Assembly (NCBI GenBank): GCA_944323845.1
Contig: CALUUA010000008.1
Span: 1-64,000 of the forward strand
Source of the DNA: an uncultured Bacteroidales bacterium
GTDB taxonomy: Bacteria > Bacteroidota > Bacteroidia > Bacteroidales > UBA932
Direction: 5' to 3'
Length of the DNA stretch: 64,000 nt
Below the pieces are notes generated by a model that did not search any database, had not been told where the DNA came from, and saw only the letters and a program-made list of their open reading frames with translations. This document shows positions 56,749 through 64,000 of this stretch, piece after piece. A program made the translations under genes and the position numbers. The stretch's first letter is position 1. Every line of letters begins with the position of its first letter.

Positions 56749-57791
56749 GAAAGTCATTTAACTCCATACTGCCGCTTATCGCCCTTCTGTCCGTACTTTC
56801 AGGTTGCGGTCCGGCAACCAGAACACTTTCCTCCCCGGACAGGACGTCCACAGGAACCGGAGACAGTCCGCAGCTGGATTACATATACAAGTATTCGCGG
56901 ATAGCGGTGGAAGAACGCAGGAGAGCCGGGATACCGGCCAGCATTACTCTGGCACAGGGGATGCTGGAATCGGGAAACGGCCTCTCGGAACTGGCTGTCA
57001 AAGGCCGCAATCATTTCGGAATCAAATGCCATGACTGGACAGGGCAGAAAATCTACTACGATGATGACAGAAAGGGGGAATGCTTCCGTAAGTACCGGAC
57101 AGTGGAAGAGTCGTACCGTGACCATTCCGACTTCCTCAGATACAGGGACAGGTACAAGTTCCTTTTCGATTACAACGTTACGGACTATCGCTCCTGGGCA
57201 TACGGACTGAAGAAGGCCGGATATGCCACGGATCCTTCTTATCCGCAGAAACTCATCGGCCTGATTGAGAAATACGAACTCGACAGATTCGACAAGCCTG
57301 GCCACAGGACCGGAAAAACCGCGGCCGCATCGGTGGCCGGAAAGCCGTCCGAAGACACGCGGGAGGTGAAAGTGCCGGCTACGCCGACTGAGCTCGAGAC
57401 GCCAGAACCTCTGTCGGACAGATCCGGGAAGACAGTGCATCTGTCCCTTACACGCCAGCTTTTCTCCCAGAACGGAGTGCCGTTCGTCTATTCCGTGGAA
57501 GGGGAGACATACGCCGACATCGCCCGGTATTACGGCCTTTTCCTGAAAGAAATCCTGCGTTACAACGACCTCGACGAGGATTGCCGCCTTCTTCCGGGAA
57601 CCGTAGTCTATATCCAGCCGAAAAAGTCGAAAGCCGCACGGCAGGTGGAAAAATATGTGGCTGAAGGAGGCGAGAACATCAGGGACATAGCGCAGCGTTA
57701 TGCCGTGAAAATGAAAAGCCTGATGAAGAAAAACGCCATGGAAGAGCCCCGTGATCTCCTTCCGGGCGAAATGCTTTCATTGAGAAAATAA
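56745..57791 (+). CDS. Glucosaminidase-domain peptidoglycan hydrolase lipoprotein with two LysM domains
   Basis: A 348-residue lipoprotein (lipobox LSGC, residue about 21). A FlgJ-type N-acetylglucosaminidase domain (about 55-185) has ITLAQGMLESGNGLSELA, containing the catalytic-position glutamate, and NHFGIKCHDWTG. A proline/threonine-rich linker (about 190-240) leads to two LysM peptidoglycan-binding domains (about 245-290 and 298-345). It should cut glycan strands in the periplasm. It overlaps rnz by 4 nt and precedes mltG, so two cell-wall enzymes are made together. Confidence 0.92.
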   Translation: MRKSFNSILPLIALLSVLSGCGPATRTLSSPDRTSTGTGDSPQLDYIYKYSRIAVEERRRAGIPASITLAQGMLESGNGLSELAVKGRNHFGIKCHDWTGQKIYYDDDRKGECFRKYRTVEESYRDHSDFLRYRDRYKFLFDYNVTDYRSWAYGLKKAGYATDPSYPQKLIGLIEKYELDRFDKPGHRTGKTAAASVAGKPSEDTREVKVPATPTELETPEPLSDRSGKTVHLSLTRQLFSQNGVPFVYSVEGETYADIARYYGLFLKEILRYNDLDEDCRLLPGTVVYIQPKKSKAARQVEKYVAEGGENIRDIAQRYAVKMKSLMKKNAMEEPRDLLPGEMLSLRK

Positions 57792-57800
57792 ACAGGAAGG

Positions 57801-58868
57801 ATGTTTGCAGAAAAGAAGAAAGTCATAGTTGCTGCTGCCGCAGCAATAGGATTGTTCCTGACAGCCGGACTCTGGACCGGAGGACGCTATTATTACGACA
57901 AGGTCGCTCCTGATTTCGAAAAGGAATACACCATTTACGTCTATCCCGATGCCGACGCGGACAGCGTTATAGACTCGGTCATGGCAGGAGCTTCGGTCAA
58001 AAGGGCAGGAAGCCTGCGCAGAAGCGCCCGTGCGGTAAACCTCGAAGACGGAATCAAGCCCGGAAAATACGTCATCCTGCCGGAGCATTCCGCAGCCTAT
58101 GTCGCCAGAATGTTAGTCAACGGCTGGCAGACTCCGCAAAATCTGGTGCTTCCCGGTACAGTGCGCTCGAAAGGCCGTCTGGCAGAGGTGATAAGTTCCC
58201 GGATGATGGCGGATTCGGCGGAAATTGCCTCGGCTTTGGAAGATTCCCTCTTCCTGTCAGCCTACGGATTCACTCCTGAAACCGTATTCGCCCTTTTTCT
58301 GCCGGATACATATGAATTTTACTGGACAGCGTCCGTCAAGTCCATTTTCGACAGATTCAAAAAGGAATATGACCGTTTCTGGACACCGGAAAGATGCGCT
58401 CTGGCCGATGAAAAGGGACTGACTCCGCTGGAAGTGTCCGTCCTGGCTTCGATAGTCAGCGGCGAGACCCTTCAGGAACAGGAATATCCACTGATCGCCG
58501 GGGTATATCTGAACAGGCTGGAGCGCGGGATGAAACTACAGGCCGACCCGACCGTATGTTTCTGTTTCGACTACACTCTGGACAGGGTGCTTAAAAAGCA
58601 TCTTGAAATAGATTCTCCGTACAATACTTACAAATACAGGGGGCTGCCTCCGGCTCCGATCAATATCCCTCCCAAGGCATGTTTAGACGCAGTACTGCAT
58701 CCGGATGAGCACGGATATCTGTATTTCTGCGCCAGCCCTGACTTCGACGGGACGCACAGATTCGCCCGGTCATATTCCGAGCACAGGAAGAACGCAAGGG
58801 AATTCCAGCGTGCATTGACCGCACTTCAGCGTGAGAGGGCAGCGGCGGAAGCCGCAGGAGGGCAGTAG
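57801..58868 (+). CDS. mltG: Endolytic transglycosylase MltG
   Basis: A 355-residue membrane protein of the YceG family. One N-terminal membrane helix (about 8-28) is followed by the LysM-like part (about 35-150) and the catalytic YceG domain, with VLASIVSGETLQEQEYPLIAGVYLNRLERGMKLQADPTV. The glutamate in GET is the predicted catalytic residue, and NTYKYRGLPPAPINIP is the usual closing block. It cleaves nascent glycan strands and limits their length. It converges with the next gene, with 2 nt between stop codons. Confidence 0.96.
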   Translation: MFAEKKKVIVAAAAAIGLFLTAGLWTGGRYYYDKVAPDFEKEYTIYVYPDADADSVIDSVMAGASVKRAGSLRRSARAVNLEDGIKPGKYVILPEHSAAYVARMLVNGWQTPQNLVLPGTVRSKGRLAEVISSRMMADSAEIASALEDSLFLSAYGFTPETVFALFLPDTYEFYWTASVKSIFDRFKKEYDRFWTPERCALADEKGLTPLEVSVLASIVSGETLQEQEYPLIAGVYLNRLERGMKLQADPTVCFCFDYTLDRVLKKHLEIDSPYNTYKYRGLPPAPINIPPKACLDAVLHPDEHGYLYFCASPDFDGTHRFARSYSEHRKNAREFQRALTALQRERAAAEAAGGQ

Positions 58869-58870
58869 GA

Positions 58871-59398
58871 TCAGCCGAACATGTCTTTCAGCCGGGAGGC
58901 GATGATTCTAGCGGAGCACGCCACTAATTCCGGGCAAGGACGTTTGCGATAATATTCGGCCGTCCTGTCTGAGGGACGGGGAGGTTCCATGACAGCCGTA
59001 TTTCCATTGCCGGAACCCGGTTCCGGCAATTTCCTGTCCAGTCCGAGCAGTTCCCGGCAGACTATGCTTCCGTTCTCTTTCCGGAATACGCCTGCAAGTT
59101 CCTGTACAAGCGTATAATTGGCTGTCCTTTCTTCCATATTTTTCGGCCGTATGGCCGGCGACATGAATCCGGCGGCTATGCACATGGCTGAAACTGTGCC
59201 GCAGACCTCGCGCATTCTGGCCATGCCTCCTCCGAATCCGGATGTCATTGCAGCCAATATTCCATCATCAGCACCCCAGATGTCCCTGAATGCGAGAAGC
59301 ACTGCCTGACAGCAGTTATATCCGTCCAGAAAATTCTGTCTGGCGCGGGCAGCCCTGTCCTCTATGTCGAAATCTTCGGGAAGCGTTATCCTTTCCAT
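58871..59398 (-). CDS. C_GCAxxG_C_C-family redox protein
   Basis: A 175-residue cytosolic protein with the family pattern: GYNCCQAVLLAF near residues 28-39, GFGGGMARMREVCGTVSAMCIAAGF and later paired cysteines in IVCRELLGLD and CPELVACSARIIASRL. The cysteines suggest metal or disulfide redox chemistry; the family has no settled function. The start follows the relA stop by 1 nt, so it is probably translated from the same message. Confidence 0.82.
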   Translation of the reverse strand: MERITLPEDFDIEDRAARARQNFLDGYNCCQAVLLAFRDIWGADDGILAAMTSGFGGGMARMREVCGTVSAMCIAAGFMSPAIRPKNMEERTANYTLVQELAGVFRKENGSIVCRELLGLDRKLPEPGSGNGNTAVMEPPRPSDRTAEYYRKRPCPELVACSARIIASRLKDMFG

Positions 59399-59399
59399 C

Positions 59400-61568
59400 T
59401 TACAATCTGCTTACTTTAATAATGTTTTTCTTGATCCTCAGCTGGGACATCACCTTGTCGAGTTCCAGATTATTGGGCACCGACAGCTTGATCTGGATGT
59501 CGTATGTGCCGCTGCGGTCATTGTCGGAGACATTGAAATTCCTGATGGAGGCCTTGAAGGAATTTACCGTGTCGAAAATGTCATTTATCACCGATGCTTC
59601 ATGTGCAGCGGAAATTTTCAGTGTCACCTGAAAGCTGGATGTTCCCTGCGAATCGCTCCATCTGACCTTCTGTATCCTGTACGGGTATTTCTCCATCAGT
59701 CTGGCGGCATTCGTGCAGGATATCCTGTGTATCTTGATGCCGTCCTTGATGGTTACGAAACCGAATACGTCATCGCCGAAAACAGGGTTGCAGCATTTTG
59801 CCATCTTGTAGTCGAGCGACTTGACATTCCGGGCGTCGATGATCAGTATGTCGTCCGATGCCGCAGCCGGTTTCCTCTGAGGCAAGGGCTTCTCCACTGT
59901 CTTTTCCTGCTCTTCAGGTCTGTCGGGAGCCTGCCCGTTCTTCCTGTCGAGGAAACTTTTGATATCGGCTATGTCGACTGTCCCGTCCCCGACGGCTGCA
60001 TAAAAGGCGTTCACCGTCTTGTGCTGCGTCTTTTTCATGAGCACAGCCAGATCTTCGTCATCGAGCTCCAGCTTCCAGTTCTTCAGCCTCCTTTCGAGGA
60101 GTTCCTTTCCTTCCGCGGCCTTCTGGAATTCGGCTTCGCTGAGTTTCTGGCGGATTTTCGTCCTCGCCTTGCTGGTCACCACGAAATTCAGCCAGTCGGG
60201 AGAGGGTTTCTGATTCTTTCCGCTCATGATTTCGACCACGTCTCCGGTATGCAGCTTTTCCTTGATAGGTACGGCTTTCCCGTTTACCTTGCCGCCGGTG
60301 CAGCGGATGCCGAGGTTCGAATGTATGTCGAAGGCGAAATCCAGGACTGTGGCTCCTGAGGCCAGTTTTCTGAGCTCTCCTGACGGGGTGAACACGAAAA
60401 TTTCCTTTTCGGGAGGTGTCGGCAGGTCGTCTTCGTAGTATCCGGAATCCCCTCCTGATGAAGGATGCTCCAGTATGTGGCGCACAGATACAAGCCACTT
60501 GTCGAGAGTGGACTCATGCTTGATTCCCTTGTAAGACCAGTGCGAGGCAAGACCGTTTTCAGCGATCTCATCCATCCGGGTCGTCCTGATCTGCACTTCG
60601 AGATATACATTGTCCCGGTTCTTGACCGTGATATGCAGGGATTCATAACCGTTAGGCTTGGGATTCGATATCCAGTCCCTGAGCCTGTTCGTGTCCGATT
60701 CGTACTCTTCCGTCACTCTGGAGAACACTTTCCAGCACAGGGCATGCTCCTTTTCCCTGTCAGGCTCGCAGTCTATGATGAACCTGATGGCGAAAACGTC
60801 ATACACCCCTTCGAACGGGACTTTCTGCTTCTGCATTTTCCTCCATATCGAATATGCCGTCTTCGTCCTGATTTTCAGTTTGTATCTTATGCCTTCTTCG
60901 GACAATTTGCTTTTCAGGGGCTCGATGAACTGGGTCATGAGCTGCTGCCTGTCCTTTTCCGTGCTTTTCAGCTTGTTCGTTATGGCTCTGTACTGCTCCG
61001 GCTCCGCATATCTGAAATAGATGTCTTCCAGTTCGCTTTTCATATTATACAGGCCGAGCTGGTGGGCCAGAGGGATGTACAACATCAGGGTCTCGAGTAT
61101 TTTCCTTTCCCGCGATGCCTTGGGGAATATGTCGAGAGAGCGCATGACTTCCAGCCTGTCCGCCAGTTTCAGGACAGTCACGCGCGGATCCTTCGAGTAG
61201 GAGACGATGAGTTTCTTGTAATTCTCGGCTTCGAGTCTGGTATCTTTCGGCTTGATGGATGAAATTTTGTTCAATCCGTCTACAATGGTCCAGACATCTT
61301 TCCCGAAATCGTTCCGGGCCTTGACAGCCTCTTCCTCTTCAGGATGGAATCTCAGGGCTTCATGAAGGAAAACGGCTGCGATGCATACTGCAGGCAGTCC
61401 TATCTCGCCGGATGCTATCCGGGCGACATTCAGCGGGTGTTCGATGAATGGTCTGCCGTTCCCTCTGGTCTGGCCGTCGAGAGCCTTGGAAGCGATTTCA
61501 TACGCTTCCTGTACCAAGGCACGGCCTTTTTCATCGAAATCCGGAAATAATTCGTCTGTCACTTTCAT
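59400..61568 (-). CDS. relA: RelA-type (p)ppGpp synthetase with degenerate hydrolase domain
   Basis: A protein of 722 residues from ATG 61568. The layout is HD hydrolase (about 15-150), synthetase (about 200-330), TGS (about 370-430), helical region and C-terminal ACT (about 640-720). The synthetase is intact: KIRTKTAYSIWRKM, GVYDVFAIRFI, KPNGYESLHITV and LEVQIRTTRMDEIAENGLASHW. In the hydrolase the normal LHDxxED signature is replaced by FLHEALRFHPEE, so the metal-binding aspartate is lost while the first histidine (EHPLNVARI) remains. The protein therefore probably only synthesises (p)ppGpp. Transcription starts at a promoter with an overlapping palindrome. Confidence 0.93.
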   Translation of the reverse strand: MKVTDELFPDFDEKGRALVQEAYEIASKALDGQTRGNGRPFIEHPLNVARIASGEIGLPAVCIAAVFLHEALRFHPEEEEAVKARNDFGKDVWTIVDGLNKISSIKPKDTRLEAENYKKLIVSYSKDPRVTVLKLADRLEVMRSLDIFPKASRERKILETLMLYIPLAHQLGLYNMKSELEDIYFRYAEPEQYRAITNKLKSTEKDRQQLMTQFIEPLKSKLSEEGIRYKLKIRTKTAYSIWRKMQKQKVPFEGVYDVFAIRFIIDCEPDREKEHALCWKVFSRVTEEYESDTNRLRDWISNPKPNGYESLHITVKNRDNVYLEVQIRTTRMDEIAENGLASHWSYKGIKHESTLDKWLVSVRHILEHPSSGGDSGYYEDDLPTPPEKEIFVFTPSGELRKLASGATVLDFAFDIHSNLGIRCTGGKVNGKAVPIKEKLHTGDVVEIMSGKNQKPSPDWLNFVVTSKARTKIRQKLSEAEFQKAAEGKELLERRLKNWKLELDDEDLAVLMKKTQHKTVNAFYAAVGDGTVDIADIKSFLDRKNGQAPDRPEEQEKTVEKPLPQRKPAAASDDILIIDARNVKSLDYKMAKCCNPVFGDDVFGFVTIKDGIKIHRISCTNAARLMEKYPYRIQKVRWSDSQGTSSFQVTLKISAAHEASVINDIFDTVNSFKASIRNFNVSDNDRSGTYDIQIKLSVPNNLELDKVMSQLRIKKNIIKVSRL

Positions 61569-61584
61569 GGTGCTACAGTATATA

Positions 61585-61606
61585 TGACACGTCAGTGTCA
61601 AATATA
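61585..61606 (-). promoter_or_regulatory. relA promoter with overlapping palindrome
   Basis: TATATTTG (61606-61599) fits the -7 element. TGACAC-N4-GTGTCA (61585-61600) is a perfect 6-bp inverted repeat that starts within the -7 box and covers the likely transcription start, as an operator would. No known regulator is assigned. Confidence 0.5.
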
Positions 61607-61656
61607 CGCAATTTTCAGGATATTTCCGGCAGGGGAGAGCGGCTATTTTTTTTCGG

Positions 61657-63849
61657 CTATTTCTTTCCGGAAGACCAGACTTTCAGATATTCCTGAAGCG
61701 CCCACATTTCGTCCCTGTATCTGGCGGCTGACGGGAAATCCAGTTCCGCCGCAGCTTTCTGCATGTTTTTCTTCGCTGTCTGTACGGCTTTCTCCACCTG
61801 TTCCCTGCTCATGGACCTGATGACAGGATCCTGAAGTACTGCAGCAAGGTCAGCCTTGATGTATCCGTCGGCATAGGCGGAGTTGCTTTCCCTTCTGGAG
61901 TCATGTCCGAGTCCGACGGAAACATAGCCGCTGCCAAGCTCCGACGGATCCGGGATATAGTGAGGGTCTTCGTAGGAATTGGCCGCGCTGACCTTGCCGG
62001 ATACGGTGTTGGAAAGGCGCGGATTCCGCCGCACGGCGGCATTGTCCCCGCCGGGGACACCTTCGGCCAGAATATTCCGCTTCAGACCTATCTGGGTAGG
62101 GGTAATTCCGTGCTTCTTGTTATATTCCATCTGCTTGCTGCGCCTTCTGTCGGTCTCGTATATGGTCTCCTGCATGGAGCCTGTGACTGTGTCGGCGTAC
62201 ATGATCACAAGGCCGTTGACATTCCTCGCCGCACGTCCTGCTGTCTGTGTGAGTGAGCGTCCGGAGCGAAGGAAGCCTTCCTTGTCGGCGTCGAGGATGG
62301 CCACCAGCGATACAGTCGGTATGTCGAGGCCTTCACGCAGCAGATTCACCCCCACGAGCACGTCGAAAAGCCCATTCTTGAAATCCTCTATGATTTCGAC
62401 CCGCTCCAGAGTGTCGACATCCGAATGTATGTAGCGGCATCTGACTCCCATCCGGGTAAAATATTTCTCCAGTTCCTCGGCCATCCGCTTGGTGAGGGTC
62501 GTTACCAGCACGCGTTCATCCTTTTCGGCCCTTTTCCGGATTTCCTCCAGCAGATCATCGACCTGATTTTCCGTCGGGCGGACCTGAATCGGCGGATCCA
62601 GCAGCCCTGTAGGACGGACGACCTGTTCCACCACGAGTCCTCCAGACTTTTCCAGTTCATAGTCGCCCGGAGTCGCGCTTACGTAGACCGTCTGCCCCGT
62701 AATCTCCTCGAATTCCTCGAACTTCAGAGGCCTGTTGTCCGAGGCGGCCGGCAGTCTGAAGCCATACTCGACAAGAACGCTTTTCCGGGAGTGGTCGCCC
62801 CCGTACATCGCCCTGATCTGCGGCAGGGTCACATGGCTTTCGTCGATGAAAGTGATGAAGTCTTTCGGGAAATAGTCTATCAGACAGAATGGACGCATCC
62901 CTTCTTTCCGCCCGTCGAAATATCTCGAATAGTTTTCTATGCCGGGGCAATATCCCATTTCCTTTATCATTTCCAGATCGTATTCCACCCTCTGTTTCAG
63001 TCTCTTGGCTTCCAGATTCTTGCCTACGCTCTCGAAATACGCGCACTGCCTTGTCAGGTCATCCTGTATCTCGCTTACAGCCTTTATGCTTCTCTCGCGG
63101 GTCGTGACAAAATTGTTCGCAGGATATATCGCGACTTCGTCCAATGCGTCCAGAAATGCCCCGGAGACCGGGTCGATGACAGATATGCTGTCCACCTCAT
63201 CCCCGAAAAACTCTATACGGACAGCGTTGTCCCCGTTCCCGAGGCAGATATCGACGGTGTCTCCGCGGACCCGGAACGTGCCTCTCTTGAAGTCGGCTTC
63301 CGTTCTGGAGTACAAGGCATCCACCAGCTGGTACAGAAAGCGTGTCATGCTTCTTGTTTCGCCTTTTTTCACGAATACAGTCTGTGAATGGAAATCCTCG
63401 GGATTTCCGATACCGTACAGGCAGGATACGCTGGATATGACGATGACGTCGCGTCTTCCGGAAAGCAGCGACGACGCTGCGCTGAGCCTCAGTTTTTCTA
63501 TTTCGTCGTTGATGCTCAGATCTTTTTCTATGTATGTGTCTGTAGTGGGTATGTAGGCCTCGGGCTGGTAATAGTCATAATATGACACGAAGTATTCCAC
63601 CGCATTGTTCGGAAAGAACGACTTGAACTCCCCGTAAAGCTGGGCGGCGAGAGTCTTGTTGTGGCTCAGGATGAGGGCCGGACGCTGCAGCCTTTCGATC
63701 ACGTTGGCCATAGTGAATGTCTTGCCGGATCCGGTCACGCCAAGAAGCGTCACCGCATCTATTCCGCCGTTCAGGGCGGAGCAAATTTCCTTGATTGCCT
63801 GAGGCTGGTCGCCTGCAGGCTTGTAATCCGATATTATCTGGAATTTCAT
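61657..63849 (-). CDS. uvrB: Excinuclease ABC subunit UvrB
   Basis: A 730-residue helicase-fold protein. Walker A is GVTGSGKT (37-44). The β-hairpin is [20 protein letters not shown], the DExH-type box is [10 protein letters not shown], and the helicase motifs [15 protein letters not shown] and QTAGRAARN are present. The C-terminal UVR domain is near residues 680-720. The roughly 95-residue linker between KRNILAEG and the UVR domain is longer than usual and of low complexity. Together with UvrA and UvrC (elsewhere) it verifies and incises damaged DNA. The gene lies 61 nt after the ROK gene on the same strand. Confidence 0.97.
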   Translation of the reverse strand: MKFQIISDYKPAGDQPQAIKEICSALNGGIDAVTLLGVTGSGKTFTMANVIERLQRPALILSHNKTLAAQLYGEFKSFFPNNAVEYFVSYYDYYQPEAYIPTTDTYIEKDLSINDEIEKLRLSAASSLLSGRRDVIVISSVSCLYGIGNPEDFHSQTVFVKKGETRSMTRFLYQLVDALYSRTEADFKRGTFRVRGDTVDICLGNGDNAVRIEFFGDEVDSISVIDPVSGAFLDALDEVAIYPANNFVTTRERSIKAVSEIQDDLTRQCAYFESVGKNLEAKRLKQRVEYDLEMIKEMGYCPGIENYSRYFDGRKEGMRPFCLIDYFPKDFITFIDESHVTLPQIRAMYGGDHSRKSVLVEYGFRLPAASDNRPLKFEEFEEITGQTVYVSATPGDYELEKSGGLVVEQVVRPTGLLDPPIQVRPTENQVDDLLEEIRKRAEKDERVLVTTLTKRMAEELEKYFTRMGVRCRYIHSDVDTLERVEIIEDFKNGLFDVLVGVNLLREGLDIPTVSLVAILDADKEGFLRSGRSLTQTAGRAARNVNGLVIMYADTVTGSMQETIYETDRRRSKQMEYNKKHGITPTQIGLKRNILAEGVPGGDNAAVRRNPRLSNTVSGKVSAANSYEDPHYIPDPSELGSGYVSVGLGHDSRRESNSAYADGYIKADLAAVLQDPVIRSMSREQVEKAVQTAKKNMQKAAAELDFPSAARYRDEMWALQEYLKVWSSGKK

Positions 63850-63910
63850 TACTTTCGTTTTTTGGTCACTGCGGGCAGACGGATGCGTACAAGAAGTCAG
63901 TCTGAACGGG

Positions 63911-64000
63911 TCAGAGAAGTCCGAGCAACTTGCTGCGCGACAGCATACATGCTCCGATAGGCCCGGCCTTTTTTCCGAGCTTCGAGAATTTGATTGTCGT
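63911..64000 (-). CDS. ROK-family kinase, 3' end only (partial)
   Basis: The window's right edge cuts a leftward gene; only the last 29 codons and the stop are present. They read [20 protein letters not shown] followed by SRSKLLGLL, which matches the C-terminal block of ROK/glucokinase-type proteins (IxxSxLGxxAGxxGA). No catalytic part is visible, so the family call rests on this block alone. Confidence 0.6.
   Translation of the reverse strand, partial: TTIKFSKLGKKAGPIGACMLSRSKLLGLL

Noticed and set aside
59364-60359. Rightward open frame opposite relA
   Set aside because: Shadow of a conserved gene whose TGS and ACT regions lie in the other strand; no start context and no recognisable motif.
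62425-63387. Rightward open frame opposite uvrB
   Set aside because: Antisense to intact UvrB helicase motifs; composition is that of a reversed gene.

Overview
The window comes from a member of the Bacteroidales (Bacteroidetes). Four things point there: SusC/SusD pairs and BACON, fimbrillin-like and β-helix surface lipoproteins; promoters of the TTG/TTTG-N19-21-TAnnTTTG type rather than E. coli -35/-10 boxes; weak Shine-Dalgarno use; and a RibBA fusion with an RFN riboswitch. A Rikenellaceae/Alistipes-like origin is plausible from codon and GC character, but I cannot place the genus. Gene density is high. I see no prophage, CRISPR array, integrase or transposase.

Layout. 1-318: intergenic, with promoters facing both ways. 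319-7808: probable rightward operon (isochorismatase-fold hydrolase, GH3 β-glucosidase, two envelope proteins, a System II cytochrome c assembly pair ResB/CcsA and a three-haem cytochrome c peroxidase). 7896-8481: type II toxin-antitoxin pair, followed by two look-alike long hairpins in a convergent spacer before a leftward porin (8707-9975). 10120-12552: AlkD-like DNA glycosylase, DUF6249 protein, ECF sigma factor, a hairpin-rich intergenic element and a small membrane protein. 12533-16488: complete leftward riboflavin operon ribD-ribE-ribBA-ribH under an FMN riboswitch. 16514-28747: leftward block (M16 protease, esterase, pyruvate:ferredoxin oxidoreductase, FabD, tRNA-Arg(CCG), S9 peptidase, WYL regulator).

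28932-51515: a polysaccharide-utilisation-type locus. It begins with four surface lipoproteins and a 53-residue peptide, then SusC and SusD, a GH2, a GH3, a metzincin-type protease, a LacZ-type GH2 and a GlcNAc-kinase-like sugar kinase. No hybrid two-component regulator, SusR or ECF/anti-sigma pair lies inside it. The only nearby regulator is the divergently transcribed WYL protein. The first lipoprotein is split by an 11-G homopolymer exactly at its signal peptide, so it is out of frame in this sequence: an on/off switch or a sequencing slip.

51531-58868: rightward housekeeping genes (recR-mntP, corA, rpsA-rnz-glucosaminidase-mltG). 58871-64000: leftward housekeeping genes (C_GCAxxG_C_C protein, RelA-type (p)ppGpp synthetase, UvrB and the 3' end of a ROK-family kinase). 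The most interesting items are the G-tract lipoprotein and its duplicated C-terminal module, the riboswitch whose terminator swallows the apparent ribD start, the two hairpins whose stems differ while their architecture is kept, the structured repeat inside the sigma-factor operon, and a tandem repeat between ribBA and ribH.
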